From an uncultured Cellvibrio sp. (GTDB taxonomy: Bacteria > Pseudomonadota > Gammaproteobacteria > Pseudomonadales > Cellvibrionaceae), in assembly GCA_946480695.1 (NCBI GenBank), contig CAMLKG010000030.1, positions 1-58,849 of the forward strand: a DNA stretch of 58,849 nucleotides, read 5' to 3'. A program made the translations under genes and the position numbers. Positions within the stretch are counted from its first letter, which is position 1. The number at the start of each line of letters is the position of its first letter. Below the pieces are notes generated by a model. The model saw only the letters and a list, made by a program, of their open reading frames with translations, was not told where the DNA came from and did no database searches. This document shows, one piece after another, positions 36,434 to 45,026 of this stretch.

Positions 36434-37522
36434 ATGCGCATTTTTTTAAATGCATCAAAAATGATCTTCAGCATAAGTCTGGTAATGCTCATTGCCCCTG
36501 CGCAGGCTGCTACCAAAGTCATCGATATTTTGGCTGTTTATACCAAAGGCGCTGCCGAGGTTTACCAGGGGGACCCGGCTACCCGCATCAACCAACTATT
36601 CCAGGTAACTAACCAGATATACCAGGACAGCGGACTGGATATTGAGATTCGCCTCGTCAAAACCATGATGGTGGATTACACCGATGACAACGCCGGGGAT
36701 ATTGCCCTGCGCGACATCACTTTTGCGCAACATGAAGCCTTTAGTGAAGTGGAACAAGTGCGCGAGCTGGTTAAAGCCGACATGGTTATCCTTTATCGCC
36801 CCTATAAGCCCGCCCACGGCAGTTGCGGCCAGGCGTGGATTATTGGCGAAGGAAGCGATGGGGATTTTTCCAATCCCGATTACAAAGATTACATGTATTC
36901 CCATATTCCGTTGAACAGCTGCGGTGACTTTGCCACTGCCCATGAGCTGGGACACAATATGGGATTAACACATTCCCGTCGCCAGGATGGTGAGGGTGCC
37001 GTATTTCCTTTCGCGCTGGGCTACGGGGTTAATAGCGAATTTGCTACCGTAATGGCATACCAGAGTTCTTTTAACGTGGATTACTGGGATGGCAAGGTAT
37101 ACAAATTTTCCAGCCCGGAACTTGTATGTAAGGGCCAGCCGTGCGGTGTAGATCGCAATAATGCGGCGACCGGTGCGGATGCCCGTTATGCCATTAGCGT
37201 TGTTGCGCCACAAATCGCTGATTTTTATTCTGAAAATATAGTGTCGAGCAGCAGCTCCTCATCACGCGAAAGCATTGTGTCTTCCAGTTCAATATCGAGC
37301 AGTTCAATATCGAGTAGATCGGTATCAAGCCAGGCATCTTTTTCCAGTGCGGTGGTTTCTTCCGTCTCTGCCGTCAATAACAAGCCGGCCGATACAACGG
37401 CTGCGCCGACCAATACTGTGTCCGGCGGAACTGGTGGCGGCGGAGGTGGTGGGAGCAGCGGTGTGTTATTCCTGTTAACCCTGGGTTTACTCTGCCTCTT
37501 CTCATGTAGAAGAGGAATTTAA
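36434..37522 (+). CDS. Reprolysin-like zinc metalloprotease with GlyGly-CTERM sorting signal
   Basis: Secreted metzincin protease of 362 residues. The ATG at 36434 begins a signal peptide (MRIFLNASKMIF ... APAQAA); the frame is open to 36371 but that extension is not signal-like. The mature protein starts directly with the catalytic domain (TKVIDILAVYTKGAAEVY), so no propeptide is present. The zinc site HELGHNMGLTH is at 170-180 and the Met-turn is ATVMAYQSS. A poly-Ser linker follows (about 270-320). The C-terminus has a Gly run, a hydrophobic helix (SGVLFLLTLGLLCLF) and a basic end (CRRGI). This is a GlyGly-CTERM signal, processed by rhombosortase in type II secretion systems. Confidence 0.9.
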   Translation: MRIFLNASKMIFSISLVMLIAPAQAATKVIDILAVYTKGAAEVYQGDPATRINQLFQVTNQIYQDSGLDIEIRLVKTMMVDYTDDNAGDIALRDITFAQHEAFSEVEQVRELVKADMVILYRPYKPAHGSCGQAWIIGEGSDGDFSNPDYKDYMYSHIPLNSCGDFATAHELGHNMGLTHSRRQDGEGAVFPFALGYGVNSEFATVMAYQSSFNVDYWDGKVYKFSSPELVCKGQPCGVDRNNAATGADARYAISVVAPQIADFYSENIVSSSSSSSRESIVSSSSISSSSISSRSVSSQASFSSAVVSSVSAVNNKPADTTAAPTNTVSGGTGGGGGGGSSGVLFLLTLGLLCLFSCRRGI

Positions 37523-38182
37523 AATATTTTAAATGTATGTCGTGTACCAAAATCCAAAAAACAAAATCCTGCGCTTATAACTATTCAATTAATTATGGAA
37601 AAATCACAATGTGAGCTAGTATTCATTTTAACTGGACAGTGAAATGCCTGAATGTGGTTTGGCTGATAGGGTGCCGCTGAATTTTTAAAATTAATCCGGT
37701 GAAAATTGATATTGGAAAACCATATAAAATGGATTCTATTTTTTTATAAAAAATAAATTATTATTTGAAAATCCCTCATTTGTCGCCTCTATCGTTTTCG
37801 ATATTTCCATTTAGTTTTATTAAAATTTATTTATATAAATAAGATCTATTCCCTCAATTGACTGTAAGGACCCCTTTGCTAGCCTCCAATTAAACCATTT
37901 ATGGTTTTTTGGAATTTAGGAAGGGCAAATTATTTGTGGTTTTCAAATTAGGATTGAAGGAGTAGTAAAATGTGTTTGTTCCCCGCTTTATTTAATATTG
38001 AAAAATATTTCCATCCATTTCTGTTTTTCCGACATCGACTTCTCACCTGATTTTTTCTGAACAGCTTGTATTTGCTGCGGTTGGTAACCGGAAGCTTGCT
38101 GGCTTTTCATTTCCAATGATTGTTTTATTTTTTTGGTTTTTTTTAGGCCAAGGTCACCCTTATTTTTTGTCAAGGAGTAGCT
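37523..38182. other. AT-rich intergenic region upstream of ompA-like gene
   Basis: 660 nt, clearly more AT-rich than its surroundings. It starts with an 18-nt palindrome (37517-37534) overlapping the protease stop. A possible promoter (TTGACT 37858-37863, TAGCCT 37880-37885) precedes a short reading frame at 37970-38050. No larger gene is supported; a 68-codon minus-strand frame at 37988-38194 lacks a ribosome-binding site and family features. Confidence 0.4.
37970..38050 (+). CDS. Possible 26-residue small protein or leader peptide
   Basis: The ATG at 37970 is preceded by AAGGAG with ideal 7-nt spacing. The frame encodes a hydrophobic, Phe-rich 26-residue peptide (starts MCLFPALFNIEKYF) and ends in TGA. 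The Shine-Dalgarno context GGAGTAG is nearly the same as that of the ompA-like gene 130 nt downstream. It could be a true small membrane peptide, a leader, or chance in AT-rich DNA. No homologue is known to me. Confidence 0.3.
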   Translation: MCLFPALFNIEKYFHPFLFFRHRLLT

Positions 38183-39199
38183 ATGAATTTTCACAAAACC
38201 GTCAAAAAGTTTTTTTTGGCATCTGCAGCTATATCCTGCCCGATGGTTGTGTCAGCAAGCGAGTTATATGTGCAAGAAGGCTGGTATGCAGGACTTAGGG
38301 CTGGGTATTCAAATAACGAAGACTCTTGCATAGAGGAACCGAGTTCTTGTGACCAAACTGATTTCGGTTATGGCGCGTTTGGCGGCTATGACTTTAATCA
38401 AAACCTGGGTGTTGAACTTTCCTATAACGATATTGGCGATACCAGGGCCAGGTATCCTTCCCTGTCATTGAAGGGAGAGTTACGCGAAGCCGACCTGGCA
38501 TTGAAGCTTTCACTCATGCTTACCGAGCGCGCAAAACTTTACGGAAAAATAGGCGCTGCTTATTGGGACGCCGAAGTGACCGGAGGTCCCTTCGTATTGG
38601 AAGATAAGGATGTAAGCCCCTTGTTCGGCGCCGGCCTCGAAGTACCTTTTTCACCTCGTTGGGCCGCGCGTTTGGAATATCAATACATCCATAAAGTCGG
38701 CAATGATCGAATGGGATATACGAATCCCCATTATGTCGGCCTCGCCCTGGTGTGGCATTTTTCCACACCGGAACCGGCACCTATGCCTGTTGTGGAAAAA
38801 GCACCTGAACCGGCACCCGCACCCATCGCCCCCGTTGAACAACGCATTACCGTTGATGAGCAATTGGGTGGACCACTGTTTGAATTTGATAAAGCGGAAA
38901 TTCGCAACACTGCTGCAATAGATCCCATCGTAAAAATATTGCGTGACAATCCATTGTTGGAAGCTTCAATCACCGGTCACACGGATTCGCGTGGAAAAAC
39001 GGAATATAACCAGCGTTTATCTGAAAAACGCGCCGAGGTGGTTGCCAAATATTTGATGACCAAAGGCATAGACCAGGGCCGCATAAAAACCTTTGGTATG
39101 GGGGAAAACACGCCCGTTGCAGATAACGATACCGACGCAGGGCGAGCTAAAAACCGTCGCGTTGAGTTTGTTATTACCGGCACTAAAACCAATCCATAA
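38183..39199 (+). CDS. OmpA family outer-membrane protein
   Basis: 338 residues with AAGGAG before the ATG. A signal peptide (about 1-25, ending VVSAS) is followed by an eight-stranded OmpA-type barrel (WYAGLRAGYSNNED ... HYVGLALVWHF, about 33-190). A Pro-rich linker (EPAPMPVVEKAPEPAPAPIAP) comes next. The periplasmic peptidoglycan-binding OmpA domain (about 230-335) shows FEFDKAEIR, SITGHTDSRGKTEYNQRLSEKRAEVV and GRAKNRRVEF. The Asp and Arg residues that contact diaminopimelate are present. It anchors the outer membrane to the wall. The gene for the TSP3-repeat lipoprotein follows after 32 nt, so both may be coexpressed. Confidence 0.93.
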   Translation: MNFHKTVKKFFLASAAISCPMVVSASELYVQEGWYAGLRAGYSNNEDSCIEEPSSCDQTDFGYGAFGGYDFNQNLGVELSYNDIGDTRARYPSLSLKGELREADLALKLSLMLTERAKLYGKIGAAYWDAEVTGGPFVLEDKDVSPLFGAGLEVPFSPRWAARLEYQYIHKVGNDRMGYTNPHYVGLALVWHFSTPEPAPMPVVEKAPEPAPAPIAPVEQRITVDEQLGGPLFEFDKAEIRNTAAIDPIVKILRDNPLLEASITGHTDSRGKTEYNQRLSEKRAEVVAKYLMTKGIDQGRIKTFGMGENTPVADNDTDAGRAKNRRVEFVITGTKTNP

Positions 39200-39231
39200 A
39201 TTCCAATCGTTTTATTGGCAAGGTGGCTATT

Positions 39232-42200
39232 ATGAAAATCGTTTCGTTCCTATTGCTTATTGCGGCAGTAATGCTCGGTGGCTGCGGTGGTGGAAAGGGC
39301 GGGTTCCCGTCTGATTCCGCATTTAAATCCAGCACCACACTCCAAACAGTTTCTTCTACGCAATTTTCTACCGGTGGTGGGGAAAATTTGCCGAGTTCGT
39401 CCGCGAGTCAAACCAATTCACAGGATTCGCTCGAATCAGCGAGCAGTACATCGCTATCGGGTAATTCCTCCAGTTTGCCATCTGGTGGCGGCGAGTTGCC
39501 GACCAGTGCTTCCAGCGCACTGTCCTCTCCATCCGGTGCACCATCCTCCACATCCAATGCACTTTCCAGCCTGTCCTCTTCAAGTGCTGATGGAAGTGCG
39601 GATAGCGATGCCGATGGCATTACGGATAACCTCGATAATTGTCCGAATAACTCCAACCCCGACCAACTGGACACCGATGCTGATGGTTTGGGTGATGCCT
39701 GCGACAACGATAGGGATGCAGATGGCGTAGTGGACACATCGGACAATTGCCCGGCGATTGCCAACCCGGACCAGGCTGATATTGATGGGGACGGTATCGG
39801 CAATGCCTGTGATAACGACACCGATGGCGACAATGTTACTGACACACTGGATAACTGCCCATTGATCTCCAATGCCAGCCAGGCGGATCAGGATGCAGAT
39901 GGTATAGGCGATGCCTGCGACAGTGATGTCGATGGGGACAATGTGCTTAATGCACTCGACAACTGCCCGCTATTGGGTAACGCAACGCAAGCCGACCTGG
40001 ATGGTGATGGTGTAGGTGATGTCTGTGATAACGATACAGATGGCGACGGTGCGGACAATGGTTTGGATAATTGCCCATTAATTGCCAATGCCGAACAGGC
40101 GGACCTGGATGGTGACGATATGGGCGATATCTGCGATGCCGACCGGGATAACGATGGCGTGCCCAATACAACTGACAACTGCCCGTCCATGGCTAATGCC
40201 GACCAGGTAGATGTGGATCTTGACGGTATTGGTGACGCCTGTGATACCAGCATAGATACCGATGCCGATGGCGTTGATGACGGTGAGGATAACTGCCCGG
40301 CAGCCGCAAATCCCTTGCAAGAAGATACCGATGGCGATGCGATCGGAAATGCCTGCGATACCGATGGCGATAATGATGGTATTGCCGACACCAGCGACAA
40401 TTGCCCTGCAATTGCCAACAACCCGCAGTTGGATACCGATGGAGACGGCATAGGCGACTCCTGCGACAACGATAAGGATGGCGACAATGTCCTTAATGCC
40501 TTGGATAACTGCCCGTTGGTAGCGAATGCCGATCAGGCGGATACCGACCTGGACGGCATAGGCAATGCCTGCGACGACGACCAGGACGGCGATAACGTCG
40601 CTAATGCCCTGGATAATTGCCCCGCGGTGGCAAACTCTGCGCAGCAGGATGCTGACGGAGACGGCGTTGGGGACACGTGTGACACGGATCGTGATGGCGA
40701 TGGTGTTGCCAATGCCACGGACAATTGCCCGCTGGTAGCCAATCCGCTGCAAGAGGATGCGGATAATGACGGCATAGGCGACGTCTGCGATGGCAATACC
40801 GATAGCGACGGCGATTTGGTTGATAACACCAGTGACAACTGCCCACTGGTATCCAATGCCAACCAGGCAGATACCGATGGCGACGGGGTTGGTGATGCCT
40901 GCGATTCCGATAGCGATGGCGATGGGGTTAATAACACTGTTGATAACTGTCCATTGGTTGCCAATAGCAACCAAATTGATTTGGATGGTGACGGTACCGG
41001 TGATGCCTGCGACATTGATGTGGATGGCGATGGCGTAGCCAACGGCAGCGATAATTGCCCTGTTAACGCCAACAGCACCCAGCTTGATACCGATGGCGAT
41101 GGCATGGGCAATGAGTGCGACACCGATAAAGATGGTGATGGGGTCCTGGATGGCTCCGATAATTGTCCGCTCGCAGCCAATGCCGACCAATCGGATATCA
41201 ACGGCAACGGGGTGGGAGACGTTTGCGATAGCGTGACCGATAGCGATAGCGACGGTATTAATGACCTGTTAGATAATTGCCCTCTTGTCGCCAACGCGGA
41301 CCAGGCGGATATGGATGGCGATGGCATTGGCGATCTTTGCGATAACGATAGCGACGGCGACGGTGTGGCTAACGGCCTCGATAATTGCCCGCAAAATCCG
41401 AATGCTGACCAGCTGGATGATGACGGCGATGGTATAGGCAACACCTGCGATCCACTCACCGATAACGATGGCGATGGTATCGGCAATAGCCTGGATAATT
41501 GCCCGCTGCTGGCTAACCCGGCGCAAACCGACACCGACGGTGACGGCATGGGTGACAGTTGCGATACTGATATGGATAACGACGGGGTATTGAACGATGT
41601 GGATAATTGCCCGCTGGTAACCAATGCCGACCAATTGGACACTGATGGTGACGGTACCGGCAATGCCTGCGATACCGATGCCGATGGTGATGGGGTGGAT
41701 GACACCCTGGATAATTGTCCGTTGGTAGCCAATCCTGACCAGGCCAATGCCGATGGCGATGCCGAGGGTGATCTGTGCGATACCGACATGGACAACGATG
41801 GTGTCCTGAACGCCGGTGATAACTGCCCCCTCAACAGCAATCCGACGCAATCCGATATTGATGGTGACGGTATAGGCGATGCCTGTGATGCCGTGGAAAA
41901 CGTGGCCTGTGCCCCCGGCAAATTGTTTGAACCCTTGCTCGGTAGCCAGACGGTGACCAATGGAACCCGTGGCCTGCTGTGTATCGGTTGCGGTGTTACC
42001 AACCCGGCGTTTATGGCCTCGACATTAGAGGATGCGGCTACCTTCTCCACTCCCGTGGCGGTTGCTGCCTCGGTTTGGGGAAGGGTTCAGTCGCCGACTA
42101 CTTATACCGGAGCAAAACGTGTTGCATTCCTGGTGTCCCTGCCTGGCGGGTTGCTCGACCTGACCTTACTCAATGACCTGACGATCACCACCTACCTCAA

Positions 42201-42402
42201 TGGAGTAGAGCAGGAAAGTGGTGGTTCGGGTGGATTGCTCGGCTTGCAATTGCTGAACCTGACCGGTGACGCAACCAAGCAACTCCTCACCATCAGTACC
42301 ACCGCTGACTTTAATCAGGTTGAAATTGAAAAAGCAGCGGTACTGGGTGCGCTTTCCAACTTGAATGTGCACGCGTTGTGTGTGGCGCCACCACCCCTCT
42401 AA
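39232..42402 (+). CDS. Lipoprotein with 21 thrombospondin type-3 repeats
   Basis: 1056 residues; the ATG at 39232 has AAGGTGG upstream, while a GTG at 39223 is less likely. The N-terminus is a lipoprotein signal (FLLLIAAVMLGGC), giving a surface or periplasmic lipid anchor. A Ser-rich linker (about 35-120) leads to 21 tandem repeats of about 36 residues, each with the pattern DxDxDG-DNCPxxxNxxQ-DxDxDGxGDxCD. Such thrombospondin type-3 repeats bind many Ca2+ ions, with one disulphide per repeat. A Cys-containing C-terminal domain of about 165 residues, beginning ACAPGKLFEPLLGS, is not recognised. It probably functions as a Ca-stabilised surface spacer or adhesin and may act with the OmpA-like neighbour. 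Confidence 0.9.
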   Translation: MKIVSFLLLIAAVMLGGCGGGKGGFPSDSAFKSSTTLQTVSSTQFSTGGGENLPSSSASQTNSQDSLESASSTSLSGNSSSLPSGGGELPTSASSALSSPSGAPSSTSNALSSLSSSSADGSADSDADGITDNLDNCPNNSNPDQLDTDADGLGDACDNDRDADGVVDTSDNCPAIANPDQADIDGDGIGNACDNDTDGDNVTDTLDNCPLISNASQADQDADGIGDACDSDVDGDNVLNALDNCPLLGNATQADLDGDGVGDVCDNDTDGDGADNGLDNCPLIANAEQADLDGDDMGDICDADRDNDGVPNTTDNCPSMANADQVDVDLDGIGDACDTSIDTDADGVDDGEDNCPAAANPLQEDTDGDAIGNACDTDGDNDGIADTSDNCPAIANNPQLDTDGDGIGDSCDNDKDGDNVLNALDNCPLVANADQADTDLDGIGNACDDDQDGDNVANALDNCPAVANSAQQDADGDGVGDTCDTDRDGDGVANATDNCPLVANPLQEDADNDGIGDVCDGNTDSDGDLVDNTSDNCPLVSNANQADTDGDGVGDACDSDSDGDGVNNTVDNCPLVANSNQIDLDGDGTGDACDIDVDGDGVANGSDNCPVNANSTQLDTDGDGMGNECDTDKDGDGVLDGSDNCPLAANADQSDINGNGVGDVCDSVTDSDSDGINDLLDNCPLVANADQADMDGDGIGDLCDNDSDGDGVANGLDNCPQNPNADQLDDDGDGIGNTCDPLTDNDGDGIGNSLDNCPLLANPAQTDTDGDGMGDSCDTDMDNDGVLNDVDNCPLVTNADQLDTDGDGTGNACDTDADGDGVDDTLDNCPLVANPDQANADGDAEGDLCDTDMDNDGVLNAGDNCPLNSNPTQSDIDGDGIGDACDAVENVACAPGKLFEPLLGSQTVTNGTRGLLCIGCGVTNPAFMASTLEDAATFSTPVAVAASVWGRVQSPTTYTGAKRVAFLVSLPGGLLDLTLLNDLTITTYLNGVEQESGGSGGLLGLQLLNLTGDATKQLLTISTTADFNQVEIEKAAVLGALSNLNVHALCVAPPPL
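39598..41900 (+). repeat. Tandem DNA repeats encoding TSP3 units (21 x about 108 bp)
   Basis: About 2.3 kb of imperfect direct repeats, period about 108 bp, each containing a GATAA(C/T)TG(C/T)CC-type stretch for DNCP. Codons differ between units, so the copies are old rather than recently expanded, but recombination-driven length change is possible. The repeats also keep minus-strand frames open for long distances, producing spurious antisense reading frames. Confidence 0.9.
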
Positions 42403-42420
42403 GCTCTGGGGCAGTGGTTA

Positions 42421-42448
42421 AAAAGGGCGGCTGTATGGCCGCCTTTTT
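42421..42448 (+). terminator. Rho-independent terminator after TSP3 lipoprotein
   Basis: Stem AAAAGGGCGGC / GCCGCCTTTTT with loop TGTATG; the T-run is part of the 3' arm. It lies 19 nt past the stop codon. Confidence 0.88.
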
Positions 42449-42552
42449 CATTGGCAGGAAAGGAGCGGGCTTTCCGGGGCATATACAACCTGTTCGGAAG
42501 CTACGCCTCGATTTTGAACGATTTTTAATCTATTTTTTGTTTCAATCAGGCC

Positions 42553-43257
42553 ATGAATAAGGTGGGTGTGCTAATGATCACCAAGGTGGGTCAGACCAGG
42601 CTTTTGCTGCTTTTCGCCATCCCGGTGCTGGTAATTGCGTCAGCCTATTATTACTTCCGCAAAGGGCCGCCTGGTGTGGAGCCGCGGATGCCCCCACCTG
42701 TTTCAGAGCGACCGTTAAATGCTTCCCCTCCATTGAAGGAAGGTGCCGGGGAGTCGGAGCGAACATCCGGCCGCGCTACTCCTCCGTTAAGCGCGGCGGA
42801 TAGCCCGGGCCAACCCGCTTCCGCAATCCCGCCTCGGCCCGCCTGGCGAATCAGTCACGATAACCCGCCCTCCATACCCTTGCCCGAAGGGATAGTGGAT
42901 TATGAGCCTGTGGCGGTTGATATGGATTCGCCAGCCTTTCCGCAACCTGGCCAACAGGTTTCCCTGGGTTTACCGGGTGATGAAAGCGTGAATGCAACGG
43001 TGAAAATCAGCAACGAAAATCCCAATGGCGATTATTCCTGGCGTGGTTACCTGGACGGATATGGAACGGATTACCCGGTAATCATGACCTACGGTGCCAA
43101 CTCGGTATTTGCCACCATTACGACCCCAAAAGGCAGCTACACCCTGGAGTCGCTCAATGGCAGTGGCTGGGTGTACAAAAACCCGGCCGAGTTCGAACTA
43201 TCCGATCCTGGAAAAAGCGATTACCTGGAGCCCGATAAGCCGCACGAACACGAGTGA
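42553..43257 (+). CDS. Membrane-anchored protein resembling a metalloprotease propeptide
   Basis: 234 residues. An N-terminal membrane helix (about 16-34, LLLLFAIPVLVIASAYYYF) is followed by a Pro/Ser-rich linker (about 38-100). The C-terminal domain (about 105-225) is beta-rich. Its segment YSWRGYLDGYGTDYPVIMTY ... VFATITTPKGSYTLESLNG follows the W-x-G ... G-Y-x-L pattern of propeptides of reprolysin-like bacterial metalloproteases. No catalytic motif is present. The nearby secreted metalloprotease has no propeptide of its own, so this may be a detached inhibitor or chaperone. That link is inference from pattern and distance (5 kb). An alternative start is 42574, preceded by AAGGTGG. Confidence 0.6.
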   Translation: MNKVGVLMITKVGQTRLLLLFAIPVLVIASAYYYFRKGPPGVEPRMPPPVSERPLNASPPLKEGAGESERTSGRATPPLSAADSPGQPASAIPPRPAWRISHDNPPSIPLPEGIVDYEPVAVDMDSPAFPQPGQQVSLGLPGDESVNATVKISNENPNGDYSWRGYLDGYGTDYPVIMTYGANSVFATITTPKGSYTLESLNGSGWVYKNPAEFELSDPGKSDYLEPDKPHEHE

Positions 43258-43404
43258 GGGTATCTTCCCCAAACCCTGGCGTAATGGTCCGGTTTTGCCA
43301 TGACCGGCCTATAGCCCGGTGCATGATGCGGGGGCCATGGGCGAAGATCCGGTATTTCGTGCTAGTATGCGCCCCAATTTTCAACATCGCCGGGGCTTGT
43401 GATC

Positions 43405-43869
43405 ATGCATTGTCCGTTTTGCAGCGCGGAAGATACCAAGGTAATTGACTCACGTTTGGTGGCGGAAGGCGACCAGGTACGTCGTCGTCGCGAGTGTTTA
43501 TCCTGCCATGAACGCTTTACCACGTTCGAGGTGGCCGAACTGGTGATGCCGCGGATCATCAAGCAAAACGGCACCCGCGAACCCTTCGATGAAAACAAAT
43601 TGCGCGCCGGTTTATTGCGCGCGTTGGAAAAACGCCCGGTGAGCATTGAAGCGATTGAATCCGCCATCAACCACATCAAACACTTTTTACAGGCCACCGG
43701 CGAACGCGAAGTGAAAGCCTTGCTGGTGGGTGAAAAAGTGATGGAACAATTGAAGAAGCTGGATGAAGTGGCCTACGTGCGTTTTGCATCCGTGTATCGC
43801 CGCTTTAAGGATTTGAATGAATTCCGGCAGGAAATTGACCGGTTAGAACAGCAACCGGAAAACCACTAA
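43405..43869 (+). CDS. nrdR: Transcriptional repressor NrdR
   Basis: Zinc-binding, nucleotide-sensing repressor of ribonucleotide reductase genes. 154 residues from the ATG at 43405; an in-frame GTG two codons earlier is less likely, since NrdR proteins start MHCPFC. The zinc ribbon uses Cys3, Cys6, Cys31 and Cys34 (CPFC, CLSC). The ATP-cone domain spans about 49-139 with [31 protein letters not shown] extended -10 lies upstream near 43360. It heads the rib gene group; ribD starts 14 nt after its stop. Confidence 0.97.
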   Translation: MHCPFCSAEDTKVIDSRLVAEGDQVRRRRECLSCHERFTTFEVAELVMPRIIKQNGTREPFDENKLRAGLLRALEKRPVSIEAIESAINHIKHFLQATGEREVKALLVGEKVMEQLKKLDEVAYVRFASVYRRFKDLNEFRQEIDRLEQQPENH

Positions 43870-43883
43870 TCGACCGGATTCTT

Positions 43884-45008
43884 ATGGTGTTTACTCCCCA
43901 GGATTATGAATTTATGGCGCGCGCTTTCCGTCTGGCGGAGCGCGGCCTTTACACCACCATGCCCAACCCACGCGTGGGGTGCGTGTTAGTGAAAGATGGC
44001 CAGGTGATCGGTGAGGGCTGGCATGTCCGCGCGGGTGAACCCCATGCCGAGGTCAATGCGCTCACCGCCGCTGGCGATAACGCGCGCGGTGCGACCGCCT
44101 ATGTCAGCCTTGAACCCTGTAGCCATACCGGCCGCACCGGCCCCTGCTCACAGGCCCTGGTTGATGCGGGGGTAAGCCGTGTGGTCTACGCGATGGAAGA
44201 TCCAAATCCACTGGTGTCCGGCCGCGGCATAGACATTATGCGCGCGGGGGGTATCCAGGTCGATGGCCCCGTCCTCGAGGATGACGCGCGCGCGTTAAAC
44301 CCCGGTTTTATCAAGCGCATGGAGCGTAAGCTGCCCTTTGTCCGTTGCAAGCTGGCGATGAGCCTGGATGGCCGCACCGCCATGGGATCCGGGGAAAGCA
44401 AATGGATTACCGGCCCCAGGGCCCGAGCCGATGTGCAGCGCTTGCGCGCCCGTTCCTGCGCGATTGTTTCCGGTGTGGACTCGGTCCTCCAGGACAACTC
44501 CTCGTTAACGGTACGCGCCGATGAGCTGGATTTAGCCAACGCCCGGGAAGCTGCCGAGAAACAACCGTTACGCGTTATCCTGGATTCCCGCCTGCGCCTG
44601 CCGCGTAACGCCTTGATGTTTAAACAGCACACCCCCATCTTGCTGGTGCACAATGGCTCGGCCGAGGTCGGGCACCTGGCGGGCTGGCCTGAATTTGTAG
44701 AATTGCTGGCGCTCCCGGGTAAGGACGGGCGCATCGATTTGCAGGCGCTCTTGCGCGAACTGGCTCAACGCCATTGTAATGAGGTGTTGGTCGAGGCGGG
44801 TTCAACCCTGGCGGGTAGTTTTTTACGGCGGGGCCTGCTGGATGAGATTATTGTTTATATGGCGCCCAAACTGCTTGGCAGCAAGGCCCGCCCGATTTTT
44901 GAATTACCGCTGGAAACCATGTCGGCATCGCTGGCATTGAAGATTAACGATATTCGCGCGGTGGGTCGCGATTGGCGCATCACCGCCAGCCCCGATACTG
45001 AATACTAG
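43884..45008 (+). CDS. ribD: Bifunctional riboflavin deaminase/reductase RibD
   Basis: Catalyses the second and third steps of riboflavin synthesis: deamination of the pyrimidine, then reduction of the ribosyl side chain. 374 residues, full length. The N-terminal zinc deaminase domain has His54 and Glu56 in HAEVNAL, with Cys79 and Cys88 in EPCSH...GPC. The C-terminal reductase domain (about 150-374) contains VRCKLAMSLDGRTAMGSGES and the NADPH-site EVLVEAGSTLAGSFLRRGL. It is part of the nrdR-rib cluster. Confidence 0.97.
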   Translation: MVFTPQDYEFMARAFRLAERGLYTTMPNPRVGCVLVKDGQVIGEGWHVRAGEPHAEVNALTAAGDNARGATAYVSLEPCSHTGRTGPCSQALVDAGVSRVVYAMEDPNPLVSGRGIDIMRAGGIQVDGPVLEDDARALNPGFIKRMERKLPFVRCKLAMSLDGRTAMGSGESKWITGPRARADVQRLRARSCAIVSGVDSVLQDNSSLTVRADELDLANAREAAEKQPLRVILDSRLRLPRNALMFKQHTPILLVHNGSAEVGHLAGWPEFVELLALPGKDGRIDLQALLRELAQRHCNEVLVEAGSTLAGSFLRRGLLDEIIVYMAPKLLGSKARPIFELPLETMSASLALKINDIRAVGRDWRITASPDTEY

Positions 45009-45026
45009 CTGTTGCAGGTAAACTCC

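Noticed and set aside
39598..41900. Regular repeats that might suggest a CRISPR array
   Set aside because: The period is about 108 bp, the units are imperfect and in-frame, and they encode a continuous TSP3 protein. There are no identical short repeats with unique spacers and no cas genes.
40078..42050. Long minus-strand reading frames (up to 505 codons) opposite the TSP3 gene
   Set aside because: They arise because the repeated Asp/Asn/Cys codons leave the antisense frames free of stops. Their products are low-complexity Ser/Pro or Ile/Gly/Ala repeats without a ribosome-binding site.
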